A stretch of DNA of 64,000 nucleotides from Neodiprion pinetum (lineage: Eukaryota; Arthropoda; Insecta; Hymenoptera; Diprionidae). This document shows, piece by piece, positions 1 through 13,314 of the stretch (within the stretch, counting starts at the first letter, position 1; the number at the start of each line of letters is the position of its first letter). The stretch lies in contig NC_060235.2 in assembly GCF_021155775.2 (NCBI RefSeq), positions 14,595,193 to 14,659,192 on the forward strand. The letters are read 5' to 3'. The position numbers and the translations under genes were made by a program. Below the pieces are notes generated by a model. That model did no database searches, was not told the DNA's origin, and was given only the letters and a program-made list of their open reading frames with translations.

Positions 1-511
1 AAAATTTTGTCGTCACCTTCAAAGCGGAAGTTAAGAAAATTACGAAGCACGGTAGGACTCTGTTGCAAGCGATTGATCTGTTTCTGACCGACCGCCGAAC
101 AACACCACATTGTACCACAGCGTACGGTCCATAACCTTGGCTTATGTTCAGACGCAAATTGAGGATCCGAATCGATTTACTGAGACCTAACATGGTTAAA
201 TAAACCAAGCGACGCGAAAACAACATGATTCAGGGTCACATGCTGTACATATAGAAATAGGCAATACAGTTTGGATCAACGATCATCAGGTACGTAGCGA
301 AAAGCGAGTACAAGCAATAATAATGAAACAGCTGTCTCCAGTCACGCTTATTGTCAAAGTAGAAATTTTCCCTGGAAAAATTTGGAAAAGGTATCTGGAT
401 CAGATCTTACGAATTAAGGTACCTGTAAACTCTCCGAAAAACCTAAAGCAAATTATGTGCGTACAGCCGCCCTCGACAGTGCGGAGGTCCAAGCGTTTGA
501 TGAAAACATAA
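1..511 (+). pseudogene. Gypsy-type integrase C-terminal remnant
   Basis: Decayed tail of an LTR-retrotransposon polyprotein. Read from base 3, it shows the block common at the end of Gypsy integrases (RTTPHCTT near 96-119, then LMFRRKLR and LLRPN). A TAA at 132 and further stops near 201 and 250 break it. The frame then changes and the last part (323-511) matches the usual end (WKRYLDQI, ending in a basic KRSKR-like tail). The integrase core is missing and would lie left of the window. No function is expected. Confidence 0.75.
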
Positions 512-3277
512 TTTAAGAAAAAAGGGGGGGACAGAGAAGTAAACTCAAATCATTATCTTACAGTTTCTAGTCGCGAGAGATTTATCAAGCACTGAAAGAA
601 GGGCAAAAATTCTTTTAGATTGTTGATGTTGAAAACGATACCGTAAATATTTTGGATTAAGCTGGGTTTAATTAAAAAGTGCACTGCGTTACGCAGTACT
701 TACATACGTACAGTACCCGTTCTCTTTCTCACTCCTCGTATAAAATGTGACCACCTTAACAACGTGCCACGAATGCGGATGAAACAGAGTTTATTCATCC
801 AAAATATTGAGCTTCATTCGATCCACCAAACCTAACGGTTTAAAATAAGCTCAAGATTTCTTATGAAAAAAACTATTGTAACGGTTTCTTTAATGCCAAG
901 TGGCCATGTTAATATTTTAATAATTGAAGGGTGAATAATTGGAAATTTACACTACAAGTGAAGATGAAATTTCTTTCAACAAAAAGAATACCAGGCACAT
1001 TTTACTGAGTGTTACAATTTTTATTTTTTTTTTATTTCGATCATGTTTCACTATCCAAGAAGATGATCTCTTAATAATGCCGGATACCTATTTTCAACTA
1101 CTCATTCACTCATCCATTTATACAGACACATTAAAATACGCCAATAGGCCCCCAAGTTGATTACGTCGCTTGTGTTGTTTTACATAGAAGGTATGAAATA
1201 GGTGACTCGAAAAAAACTACTAGGTGGAAACTCTGTTGAAGTGATTCAAAATTAAACAAAAGGTGTGAAGCGAAATTAACAGAATTTTCCAGTACATCAA
1301 AATGAAGTGTGAAGTTATTTTACAATGGTTGACTTAACTTCAAAACGCTGATAATCATTACGAACGGTGATACAGTATGACTACCGTTCGTAAAAAAGGC
1401 AGATAGAGATCCTCGATGATTGGCCACAGGCTCCGTAGTTTGGCTTTTTCGTCGTTGATATTTAATGTGTCTACAGACTTCACAGATGTTATATGAAGAT
1501 TTGTTCCTCAGTTAATTAATTCGAGGTCACATAGACAACGATAATTGAAACTTAGTACGTAAATTGAATTTGGAAAATTTAAACAAGGCACGTGGCCACG
1601 AGGTATTTATTTATGGTGACTCATCGCCTCGGCGTCTTCTCGGGGAGTCCTTTCTGGGGACTCTCCGGAAATTGGTCAAGTATCTCTCTTGGTTGTCATA
1701 TTTGTTTTGGCTTGGCCTTTATTCTGGCAGGTGTCGTCATGTACCTGTCACACTATGTTCACCAAAGGATTCCTGTTTTAGATTTTTTCTTCTCCAGTTG
1801 AGTTATGACAAACGCGAAATATGTTTCTTTACCTAAAAGGGAAGAATTGTGATATAGTTTCTACTTGTAAGACCACGCAGTAAGGCGCATGCGTGCGCAT
1901 GGCTCTCCAGTGTATATTGTCGAACTGGCTGAGCCTCACCATATCTGGACGACAGGGGTCAGTTGCAACATGTAAAATACTCCTGCTTAGAGATTGTACT
2001 GTAACGTACTAGTGCGATCAGCACACATACACGACGAAGACAGCCTGGTACACGGACAGAGATGCGGCTGAAGATCTAACTTGACCATAAGATAATCCCG
2101 TACATACGTCCGACGAGGTACGCAACGCGTCAACACGTTACGATTCAATCGGGATTTCGACTATATAAGGCTGGCTGGCTTGCAATTAGCTGTAGTGTCA
2201 TGGCATAGAGCGGACCTGAATTATGCGATAGTTGAGGATCAATATGAGCAAAATGCCATATTGAATCGAAGGAGAAATTAGAAGTTCGATAATGTTAATT
2301 CATTAATCAATTAGATAAAACTCAAAAGATGAAGAAACTGCGTTCAAACACCCTTTTCTCAGAATTTATTGAAATTGATTTCGTAGTTACCTAATAGCAG
2401 TGAATAAGCGTTAAGCCAAATCCAATGGAAAGAAAAATGAAATGAGTTTCAACTTAGAAATTAATTCTTTATAGTTCTTAATTTTTTATTCTTTTTCCTT
2501 ATACTGATCATTTTCATAAGTCGAAAGTCATTAATTATTCTGTTTGTTATAAAACATTTGATATACGGTATGCACCTTATTTTTTGTAAAGTGTTTGTTT
2601 TCTTATCTGACGCAGCTACAAATTGACTCGATGAGAACAGATCTCAGCAAGAGTGAGACAAATTAGGTGTATGGCACTGTATTATTACTGATATTTGAGG
2701 ATCCCGAGTTTGATGGACAGCCATGGTTGAAACTCCTGGTAGAAGATAGGGAGATATCGCAATTAAAAAAAATAACGGGCATGACACGCTTGGCAAAGCA
2801 TACGCCCCACTCTATAGTACGAAGACGGCAACGGTAATTAAAAACTGCCTCAGGCCGTGAGACACGGTATACGCAGTGACGGTACTTCAAAATCTCCGAG
2901 TAAGACCAAATCCGTGAAAATTCGCTCAACATAGTAGCACAGGGCTTCTTTGGTTAACCAGAACCTAAACCTAAACCTTCCTTCCCTCAATTGCAGAAGT
3001 AGTCTTTCTTCTATTCATTACATCGAATAATTACTATTTTATTACAGTCAACTGATTGACAATTACGGCTATCACAAGAGAGAAAGAGAGAAAGAGTGAG
3101 AGAACGGAGGGGGGGGGGGGGGTGCGGGGGGAGTGGGACGAGAAAGGCTGCGAGCAATGCCAACTGCTAGATCTGAATCACCACTACTGACCCCGGTTAC
3201 AATTGACCCTAGTCTACCCAACATAAGTTTTTAGTAACCATGTATCGTGTCCTGACGTAAACAATATTTGATTCCAG
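512..3277. other. Non-coding stretch, no gene recognised
   Basis: No convincing gene. A purine-rich run (about 3077-3105) leads into a G tract at 3109-3122. A TATATAAGG motif near 2162 is promoter-like, but no gene follows it. Upstream exons of the TMEM8-like gene should lie here or outside the window, but none could be recognised. The last bases are its presumed intron, ending in ATTCCAG. Confidence 0.5.
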
Positions 3278-4950
3278 GGATCAGCGCGTCCTGTGAGACT
3301 ATTCTCGACGCGGAAGTCGATGTGGAGCGTGAAGCAAGCCTACAGCTGGCTGTGAGTGCCAGGCAACCAAATATACGCTTAGCAAGCATCGGGGATTTAT
3401 CGAGAGTGCGATTTCTAATGCCAAACAACGTAATTGAGTCAAGTATCACTATTTTTTCCTCATCCGGGGTATCTTCCGAAGTCGAGGTAAACGTAACGGC
3501 CAACTCCTATATTTCATCTAAAGGCACTGAGCTCGCTCAAACAACTTTGAATTCATCAACGGCGGTGTCAGTTCCCTTCAAGGTTTGGACAAACGCCTTT
3601 CACTACCTCACAGTCCGTCTTCTATCTGGTTCTTCCACTGACGTCTCTGTCGTTCTCAACAACAGTGTCCAACGTTTTTCTGATGCTACCGTGGTCAGAT
3701 TGACCAGAAAATCGTACCCAGATTTTTTCCTATTTGACTACGAATACCTTGTAGACAACCAGACGAAATCCTCATCCGTGCAGCTGACTACGACTTCAAC
3801 CAGTGTTTTCTCCTTCGAGATAAATTCGATCAGTGATACCGGTGGAACTCTAACCGTCGCTCTTAGGCTAAAGGACAAAGGAAAGTCTGAGCCAGAAAAT
3901 TTTACAGTCTTTGGTTGTGTCCACCTTGGAACATTACAGGACATCTCTCCGGAGACTGGACGCTGTTTTTCGAATATTATGGAGTCCAAGCTTCCAGTCC
4001 TTGTAACCTCAAAGACTGATCCCGGCCCTATCTACGTCCATATACCCTTTCCGGAACCTGGCTTATGGTACCTAAGCCTGAGAGCTTTTTTGCGTTCTAT
4101 GAACTGCACCTGTCCCGAGACCTGTCAAGAAAACTCTACAATGTGTCCTTGCCTGATCCCTGCTTCCGGTACAGTTGAAATGAGCGTGGCCTCTTCGCCA
4201 TGTATAGAAGGAAACTGCGGAATGCATGGACGCTGTATTCACTACATGAATGGAGGTTTTGTGTTTTCTGGATGCCACTGCCTACGGGATTATAGAGGGT
4301 TTGACTGCACTGATGATCAGTACGTTCAAAACGATTCATCAGTACTCATAGATCTGCTAATGCTTACCTTGAGCAACCTGGTCTTCGTGGGATCCATCTA
4401 TTTTGCTCTTCATCGAGCCTATTATGCAGAGGCATTGATTTATTTCGCGGTCATGTTTTTTTCCACGTTTTACCACGCCTGCGAGTCCGGCGAGAGCGTT
4501 TACAACTTCTGCATAATGCGAGTTGCCGTCCTCCAGTTCTGTGACTTCTTCACAGCGCTCCTTGCCTTCTGGGTCACCCTTGTCGCCATGGTCGGTTTGA
4601 CCCCCCGGTCAACGGCCATCTTGGACCTTGGAGGTGCCGTCGTCCTAGCTACATGTGCGGAACTCAATAGAACAGCACTTTGGGTTTTCATGACGCCCAC
4701 GATCACAGGTTCATGCTTAGTGGCTTTTTTTTGGATTAAACGCTGTCGGGCAAGAAACACGATTCACTATCCGGCCAAGTGCTACCAATATTACTATTTC
4801 CCAGCAGGAATCGGTTTGGTCACCTTGGGACTTATTTGCTACGCCTTTCTGCAAACTCAGATGAATTACGGTCTAGTGCACAGCTTTTGGCATATGGCAG
4901 TGGCTGGCGGTGTAATGCTACTGCTGCCTAATCGCAAGCACTTGAAATGA
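3278..4950 (+). CDS. TMEM8: TMEM8/PGAP6-family transmembrane protein, terminal exon
   Basis: Large last exon of a CREST-superfamily membrane protein; TMEM8A/PGAP6 is a GPI-specific phospholipase A2. The exon is open from an ATTCCAG splice acceptor (AG at 3276-3277) to TGA at 4948. About 556 residues: a Ser/Thr-rich ectodomain with several N-glycosylation sites, an EGF-like module with six cysteines (roughly residues 312-347, counting from base 3268), then seven hydrophobic segments (about 357-556). The CREST residues are present: S and H in FSTFYHACE, D in LQFCDFF, and HxxxH in LVHSFWHMA. There is no in-frame ATG with a signal peptide at the left end, so the N-terminus lies in upstream exons not found here. 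It looks intact and is the only host-type gene in the window. Confidence 0.88.
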
Positions 4951-5096
4951 GACGAAATTTTATTCAGAATTTCATTATTTGCTTTATGTATCTCCTACAA
5001 TTCTGTGAGGAATACCACCGCAACATATATTGTCTAACCAAAACAAAGAATTCAACTCTTGGGTGTTTTTCTACACCCCAAGTCAACAGTTTTACA

Positions 5097-5102
5097 AATA
5101 AA
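5097..5102 (+). terminator. Poly(A) signal AATAAA of the TMEM8-like gene
   Basis: AATAAA about 150 bases after the TGA stop, with a second AATAAA-type motif near 5132. This is consistent with a short 3' UTR. Confidence 0.6.
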
Positions 5103-8040
5103 TACACTTCCGAATTACAAATTTAGGTTAAATAATAAAGTATCGGGATGAAGGATAACGAACCAACTTTCAGTAACCGAGGAATTGGACTTGGAAGTAA
5201 CTCAAAGTGTTCCGAAGACTTTCAAAATCTCAAATATACCAAAAATTCGGGTCACTGACGAGGCAAATACATTAAGTTATGTACACAAATTGTGCAGGGA
5301 AGATAATCTCAACTAGAGGGGAATGTTGTTACGCAATGTAATATCTCTTCACTATCAGTGGATATCCATTATTTAGAATAAGTTTTGATGAAATGTTTGT
5401 TAAAGGTGGTAAGATATTTGATCTTAAATCGAATCGTGGATCATTCTGATCCAATGTTAAATGTCATTCAATTTACAGGCAGTTGCATTCATTTAGACGT
5501 ATTGAAGTATAAAATGTAGGCTAGTAGTCCAAACATTCGCCTTATATCGTATACAAAAGTGTTAGATTACACCTCAGTAATGAACATGAGCATAGCCAAG
5601 CATGTATCGAAATATTACTACGTATGTTGTAACGATCAGCTATGAGCAGTACCCATAAGCGATAACTGTTAGCTACATAGTAAAGATACGACGGGCGCCG
5701 ACAACCACCGAGATTAGCCGACGTCACCCGAATTCAGAGGCCACTGACAGAATGCAGCGGACTTGCGGAACACGGACATGGTGAAGGCACGGCAGACACC
5801 GAGGACAATCGAGGTTAGTGAACGTAACTCACACGGAGTTAGAAGATACAGACGGGAAGCAGAGGCAGACTCGCTAGACACGGACATGGAATCGCGAGAC
5901 TGACCGCGACGGTGCACCAGGGGTACTCGCCTGCAGATCTCAGGCAGAGCGCCGCGCTGTTTTATTTTGCTACGGGACGTTGTTCATCTAGAACATGTTC
6001 AAGAACTTAGAATCAAATAGTATCGGTATGAGTATTCAAGCATAGCGCTTAGATTCTTTAATTAAATTTTAATCTTCAACCGATAGAGTCCACGACAGCA
6101 CGGAATTTTAAATGAGCTAGAATTGCAGAGTATGGAAAGGTAGAAGAGTTAGGGAAAATTTAACATTGAGATCACAGGAGCAGAATCTACGAATCTTGTA
6201 TTATTTTTATTTTACTTTAATGTTTGTATGATTTTTATTCTGAAGATTCTTTTTTTTGTATCATTTTCTCTGCATGTAATCTTTGATTAATTGACTCGTT
6301 CTTAGAAAATTTCATCACATCTGTACTTCAGTTCGTTATCACTATCGGTTAGAGTTGATATTGGATAGAATTAACAGATGGCGTGCATTCATCACGGTGG
6401 TTGGACGGCACTGTGAAAACCGTGTTCGGGACCAATACCTGGCAAAACGCAGCCTGACCGGCAGCCATGGCTACCGTCTTGGTCTGCAGTTTAGCTGTCG
6501 TATTTAGTTAATCAGAGGTTGTCCGCTCTGGCTTCTGTGCCAAAGTCTGAGCACGGAGGTGGCTCCAATTTTCCCGAGTCCACGATATAGAAGGGAGCAC
6601 TGGCTTGTGATCGTGTCTCCGACTAGGTAACAACGATTAGAAACCCTTGTCTCTGAGAGAGAGAGCAATGGCCTCAAGCCCTTGTTTTCTGAAGCGAGCA
6701 ACAGTGACAAACGCTTGTCTACAATCAAAGCAGCTCTGGTTATTCCCAAGTCTGCAACAGCTCTTAGAGATTGATCCTACGCTGAGCCTATCAAAGTGTG
6801 TCCTATTCATTTAATTAATTCTTACTCATTACAGCATCTGAGACAAAGACATTCACAATAACACTACGTTCCCACAAGCATTGACTCCGGGAACAGCCCG
6901 CACACGTAACAATATATTGTAACAATTTTTGTTAGAACCTGTTACTAGGGTTATCTAACGCACACCTTAGTGTGTATCATCAGATTTTTTTAAAAATAAA
7001 TCGATGAATCTCATTAGTCAGATGCATATAATAAGGTCGTGAGTTCAGAATTCCATTTCGTCAACCCATATCCCCATTTAAATTGTAATTCTCTCCTTTC
7101 TTTACGGCTTCGCATTTACTCACATAAAAATAGATCGTTACACCGTGACTGGCCAGCTTTCTTTGATTTTTAACGCAATTCTAATATATTTGGACTTGAA
7201 GTGTAGTTGATTCTCTAATTTAAGTAAGAATTGTGACCTCATTTTTCTTATATTCCTTTCGCATTTTTAGCACTCAGTCTTGTGGTTTTCTCTTGCCTCA
7301 TTTATATTTTGTTATCTATATCGCATTTCTCATACTCCATTCGTGAATCTTTTTCTATCTAATATTTCAATTCCTTACCTAATATCGCATCACACTGTCT
7401 AATACCTTAATTTCTCGTAACGTGTATCACGCTTACGATTTTCTTGCTTACATTGCTTACACTTACGCTTGCGTCGCATCTTTTTGTGTTTTATAATTAC
7501 CTTTATCATACCATATTTGATGTAAATCCCTTGATTTATCGTTAATATTTTTTCTACATGAGTGACTTGGTTATCCGTGGAACCTCGAAAACCCTATATA
7601 TCGCAACATTGATCGTAGATCAATCTAGTTTGTAGTATCAGCAATACTATCGTAGCTAATAATCTTATGATAGCTCATTTGCTAATCTATCGTTAATTCC
7701 TTTCTCTATAGTTCATTCTGTAATTATCACATAAACCGATTTTCTATTACCAAATTTCGAAATTGTACTCTTCTCTAGCAAATTTTTCTCGCTAAAAAAT
7801 TTGATATGTGTATTTAATATCAGCGAAAATTAACAGCCCGCCATTCAAAAATGGCTAAGGGAATGTAATTCACATTAACAGCCACATACAGCACATGTGT
7901 GCACATATCAACAAGCTTCACACACAAGTCCAAAATGTGTCTCTTCGCGACGAATTTCAAATGTAAATATATTCAACGGCACACGAAAACAAAACAATTT
8001 TCGAAATACAGGTGATGAGAGAAATTAATGACACTGTAGT

Positions 8041-8119
8041 CAGGGCGGCTAGGTGGTCTAGTGGAGTAAGTCTCCGGTAAAGCATCTTTAGACACCAGGT
8101 CCGATTGCTGGCTCCGTCG
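8041..8119 (+). repeat. tRNA-derived SINE head, copy 1
   Basis: tRNA-like sequence with an A-box-like TAGGTGGTCTAGTGG and a slightly mutated B box (GGTCCGATTGC). It is followed by the same tail (CGTTAATTTTTCAA) as two other copies at 12250-12329 and 12744-12822. The acceptor arms do not pair well, so it is read as a SINE rather than a functional tRNA. The flanks around 7748 and 8141 share an AT-rich stretch (ATTGTACTC.TCTCT), possibly a target duplication. Confidence 0.65.
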
Positions 8120-8761
8120 TTAATTTTTCAACTCACCTGAAAATTTCAAAATTGTACTCATCTCTATTACCAACGTACCGCAACCTAGACTTCTACGTAA
8201 AATAAGTTATTGTTAATAATGAAGTTTCCCATAAATTTCCAACTCTTACAATTAGTCTCGCAATTCATGCAGCACAAAATTCATGAATGCTCGTCGATAT
8301 CGATAACTTTCTCCAACAATATCTGACTAAACTGTCGCAATAATATGTACTGCGCTTGCTGATTATAGAATTCTTATATACCAACATATATTATTTAAGA
8401 TTGACTCAATCACCTATCTCACCTGTTATTAGGTTCCGTTAATTCGTTCACATAATTATTGTACGCGAATACCGTAAATATTGCCCCTTTGCTAATTATC
8501 GCTTATTGTATTAACTTTACTATGGCAAATAATATCTTAGATTGTTATTGGATGCTAGTCATTCATTCCTGATTATTCTCAACTTGCTGATGGTTGACTA
8601 TCGAATAATAGTATTACATACGGCACTAATATCTGCTTTTTTGTTTATCGTATCAATATACCTTGTTAAATTGTTCACCTTTTTTTTCGCTAGTTATTGC
8701 TAATTTATCAATATATTCGATACTATTAATGTAATACTTACGTTTCGTTCGTGTTCTCGTG

Positions 8762-8790
8762 CCCCCCCCCCCCCCCCCCCCCTCCCCCCC
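8762..8790. repeat. Poly-C tract
   Basis: Twenty-one C, one T, then seven C; a simple repeat. Open frames across it (polyproline) are artefacts. Confidence 0.9.
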
Positions 8791-11113
8791 GCCTCCCCGT
8801 CCATCGACTATTATCCTATTTAATTGTTAGTTGTGCAAAACCGCCACAGGGTTTGTTATATTGTTTCCATTGTGTTTTTTTCTTTCCTAAAAATTGGCAC
8901 AGTTGCGTCTGGCGCCCAACATTACCTTATCTTTTGCCGAAACTACCCTGCATCATATAGCAACGGATTAATGGTCCTCACCTTATGTTACCGTATTGTA
9001 AAAATTAAACGTTCTAATATGTATAATAGGTATGTAAATATACAGCTATTTACAAATGATAATCGTTATTTACATTATTTTGAAATATCTTATTTTTCAA
9101 AACCTTACTATCTTCCTACCTATATACCTATGCACCTACAATCCATGTTAGTCCGATGTGTGTTATGTTAAACAATCGATTTTTCTGGACTTCAAATACA
9201 TTCCAAAATAATTTATCAGGGGTTCCTGCGAGCATATTTTAGAAGAATGCATAGTTATATTTGTAAATCAGTAATACGTTACAAACATTTTTAGGACATG
9301 TTTCCCCACAATTTCTGATGTGAGAAAAATAAGGAACGGATGTTTTCAAGCTGTAATCTGTTTTTTTTTGACAGGCAACGTTCCAAAATGAACCAACAGA
9401 ATTGTTTGCTGTGACATTCGGATATTGTGTATTAAATTAAACCCCGTCGTCCATATAACTGACGAGGTCAAAACAAACACAGAGAAGAACTTTTTTCATT
9501 TTTCTCTGAACCATTTCTTATCACCTTTTCTACAAACGAATTCGATTACATAAGCTGAAATTCAAATTCCATGAACCTTGCTTCAATATCGATTCGATAA
9601 ATAATAATAAATGCTGCAAAGGATCGCACTAGAGTGTGAAACGTTACGCTCTTGATACGAAAATATATATTCAATTGACTCTGAATGACATCTGATTTTC
9701 TGTGTGGGGTGGTGCCCACCCCTTGCGTCTTTCATGTTATTATTCGCAAGTGTATCCACAGCGGGTTGCAGATTAGAGTGAATTGAATCTAGACTGCACT
9801 GCGATCAGCCATAAGTTGTGATCTAGATTTTATTGCCCAATTACTGATGTGGAGAACCCGGCAACCTCGAATCCATACGTATAATAATTTGGCACCCGCG
9901 ATTATCCCTGATCGGATGTTCGAACGCAATCAATTTCAGTTGGGTATCAGGTGTATTACCACACCGATTTTTACTTGAACCTTATCTTACTCCGTCGTAT
10001 CCGTAGTATTGTATTGTATAGTATTGTGCAGCAGGGATGGGTAATTTCAGAATAGAGAGAGAGAGAGACACTCGACCTGACCAACTAATCAACAAAATCA
10101 AACAAAATTAGTATATTCTCTAGTATTAGCGTTACAGAGAAGAAAAATAATAAAAAAATTAGATTTTATAACGCTGCGGCAATCATCAAAGGAATTAACA
10201 GAATTGGTTTTAACTGGGCGTGATCGCTCGCAAAACAGAATCGACATCTAACTTATCGTAATTAATCTAATCAATTCGCATTTTTAAAGCAACGCTAACT
10301 AACTCAACAAAACTTAAACGCAACTCGTCATACGATTCACAAATTACAGCACAACCACATGTAACTAATACCAAATCTAGTTGATTTTACTGAGTTTCAC
10401 AGGTCGTGAAACAGAAGCTCATGGTAATCATCGTACTAGAGGCGATAATCGCCATATCCAACAAAGGGTAATCCAATTCAAAAGGCGGACTGACAAATCG
10501 GAATCGTAATCGTAATTCGCATCGTAACTTAACTTAATTAAACGCCAACTAATTGTATCCGCAACACATCCGAAATTCACAATGTAACGTATTATCGGAA
10601 ATAACGCAGACGCTATTCCAAATTCTTACATATGATTATCCGTTACAATATCTAGAAAATTACACTACAAAATCTGCAAACGTGACTTGACCCCGTATAA
10701 CGAAATTTTAGTTGTACGTAATCCACAACAAAACGAACGTAATACAAAATCAGAATTCTAATCGTAATTTTTCGTAAATGAATTCAGATCAAATCACGAA
10801 CACGTAACTCAGAGTATGGTCATCAAGTACAGAGAACGGCAAACGAATCTCGAGTATGTCTTCATTGTATTTCGAAAATGGTTATCTGTTACTTCGGCAA
10901 GCCGTTATTAATTGTCTCTTGAAATTCGATTGCAAGAAATAAAACAACGCTCACCGTTTCGCAAATACCACACGATTGCGCCGACACCCTCGAAATTCCT
11001 TTTCGACCATATCTCAACGATTTCGAAAATCACCAAAGAAACTCGATCCGAACAACTGACGTATCTTGCTCAAATAAACGCCAGAACGACAGTGGTATAA
11101 AAAAATAAACTAT

Positions 11114-12967
11114 TGTTATGTCCGTGAGTAGAGTTTACTCCTGAGCGGGAGGAGTGAACTGGTTGGCTTCGCTTTTACGTTCCAGGTCAACCGGAATCAG
11201 GATGAGGATTGAAAAAACTGGAGTATGTTTGATAAATCGATTATATGTTTATTGCGTAGAAGTTGAGAACCAGTAGGAATGAATTGTGTTGTGCGAAAGA
11301 TATATAAGAAGTCCAGATGTGGAGTTGTCGAGAGTTAAAATAGGAGTGTCGCTAGAGACTTGAAACGTACGGGTGCAGAAAAGGTGTGAAGATGCTAAAG
11401 GTTGGGAATAAAATTTGATGAGTAAGCGCGATAGTGAATAGCGTAAGACTACGTAGAGATAAGAGGACAAGACGGAGACCATGAGATTCATGTAAGAACT
11501 GTGGGAAAGTTAGCGAGTAGGAAAAATTAGAGAGAAGTGGTATGCTGGATGTAACACCCCACCCCACGCCGTCGGAGGGAGCATAGCGGTAGATACGGTC
11601 CCGAATATGGAAAGCAAGAGAGTGGAAATGTCATATACAGTAGTGGAACATGATTTCAAAGTATGTGCCTGAAATTAGTTTTACAATTTTACTTATTATA
11701 GGGAGTGTACGGTATTTATAATCTGAATATAAAATGTTGTGGGTATGTATGAAAATAATAATTGGTGTGTCTTTGCAAGTATGTAGCCGCAGTATGAATG
11801 TAGTTTGAATATGAATTGATGCGTTTAGCAACATTAGTTGGATATTTGAGGATAAGTGTTTGAGATAGTAAGTTTATGTTTGAGATAGTATGGTTCAGAT
11901 TCTGGATTGCGTATGAGCGTGAGGCATATAGTTATAATAGTATGGTTACAGAATATTGTTTGAAGCTAAGCGCCTAGGGTTGATGCGCATGGAAGCGGGT
12001 CAGTATGCTTAAGATTAATCAACAATGTTTTTTTTTTAGTAAGAATTTCTTCTCTGCATGCACGATGTAAGGAGACTGTAGTGTGTAGATGTTTATGTTT
12101 ACCCTTTTCAATCCTTTGCTTCCGATGAGAAGCCCGTAAGACGGCAATGCCGTCTAATAAATGAGATGCGGGTGTGCAAATCATTAATGTACGAGAGAAT
12201 TTTGTTGAGAATATGTAAATTTGAACAACTGGTGAATTTGAAAAATTAACGACGAAGCCAGGAATCGAACCTGGAATCTAGCGATGCTTTACCGGAGACT
12301 TACTCCACTAGACCACCTAGCCGCCCTGACTCTGTTGTCATTAATTTCTCTCATAACCAGTGAGTTCAAATTTGTTTTCATGTGCCCGATTTGTATGAGT
12401 AAGAATTTCTTCTCTGCATGCACGATGTAAGGAGACTTTCAAATTTTTTTTAATTAACTTCGTTAATTTTTCAAATTCACCAGTTGTTCAAATTTACATA
12501 TTCTTAACAAAATTCTCTCGTAGATTAATGATTTGCACACCCGCATCTCATTTATTAGACGGCATTGCCGTCTTACGGGCTTCTCATCGGAAGCAAAGGA
12601 TTGAAAAGGGTAAACATAAACATCTACACACTACAGTCTCCTTACATCGTGCATGCAGAGAAGAAATTCTTACTCATACAAATCGGGCACATGAAAACAA
12701 ATTTGAACTCACTGGTTATGAGAGAAATTAATGACAACAGAGTCAGGGCGGCTAGGTGGTCTAGTGGAGTAAGTCTCCGGTAAAGCATCGCTAGATTCCA
12801 GGTTCGATTCCTGGCTCCGTCGTTAATTTTTCAAATTCACCAGTTGTTCAAATTTACATATTCTCAATGTTTTTTTTTATTCGCTGAGTTGTAAGTATTT
12901 CAATTTTTTTTTTTTTTTTTTGAGATACAGAGTTTGACCTATTCGTACAATGATATCGGTTATGAAT
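11114..12967 (-). mobile_element. 3' LTR of Gypsy copy A, first part (interrupted)
   Basis: Begins TGTTATGTCCGT and matches the segment starting at 50791 (copy B) almost throughout. Since the pol remnants of both copies read on the minus strand, this is their 3' LTR in reverse orientation. It is interrupted by a SINE palindrome (12038-12863) and, at 12968, by the Copia element. It resumes at 36315. Copy B shows the uninterrupted junctions for both insertions. Confidence 0.75.
12038..12863. repeat. Inverted tRNA-SINE multimer in the Gypsy LTR
   Basis: Two SINE units head to head. One tRNA-like head is on the minus strand (about 12250-12329) and one on the plus strand (12744-12822), with a perfect B box GGTTCGATTCC in both. 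Their bodies form inverted arms: 12045-12250 mirrors about 12456-12660. The block is flanked by CAATGTTTTTTTTT at about 12024-12037 and again from about 12864, which looks like a target duplication. Copy B at about 53486-53500 lacks the insertion. Confidence 0.7.
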
Positions 12968-13268
12968 TGTGAGAATGGTTGGGAAAAATGAGGCTCCAAT
13001 AATTCTGTTGCTACATTCATTGTATAGAAATACATTAAGAGTTAATAATTGATTATTTAGGACAATACCAGACATTCGTGGCGCTTTGCCTGCGATCTTG
13101 TTTTCGACTGAACTCGACTCTGTACAGAAAAACACTCTTGGTACTCACACACTCACTCGGTATTAGGATGCATACGTGTAGGTTGAATTCTATTTCCTCA
13201 ATGTCAGTATACAATACACAGTGTAGATATATGTGTGTACAATATAAATGTATAGTACATACATCACA
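12968..13268 (-). repeat. Copia 3' LTR
   Basis: Nearly identical to 17369-17657 plus 36302-36314. On the + strand it starts TGTGAGAATGG and ends ACATCACA. Confidence 0.8.
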
Positions 13269-13314
13269 CGCCTCCTTACATTTGTATTGTACACTTGATC
13301 ATTTTCATTTTATC

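Larger units (their letters stand above)
5103..11113. other. AT-rich intergenic DNA without recognised gene
   Basis: Apart from the SINE at 8041 and the poly-C tract at 8762 no gene is visible. Short open frames are AT-rich and lack family motifs. Two weak hints of LTR elements are present. A segment from about 5324 (TGTTGTTACG) to about 6911 (CACGTAACA) could be a solo LTR. A sequence TGGCGCCCAAC near 8914 resembles a Gypsy primer-binding site. Neither has a coding remnant or a clear target duplication. Confidence 0.5.

Noticed and set aside
1564..1836. A 90-codon + strand frame
   Set aside because: It overlaps another frame of similar length, lacks a proper ATG context and has no recognisable domain.
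5324..6911. Solo LTR of a retrotransposon
   Set aside because: TGTTGTTACG and CACGTAACA ends are suggestive, but no matching second copy, target duplication or PBS/PPT was found in the window.
8909..8930. Gypsy primer-binding site (TGGCGCCCAAC)
   Set aside because: No LTR end CA directly before it and no gag or pol after it.
12250..12329. A genuine tRNA gene on the minus strand
   Set aside because: A and B boxes are good, but the acceptor stem does not pair, and three copies share non-tRNA flanks, so a SINE is the better reading.
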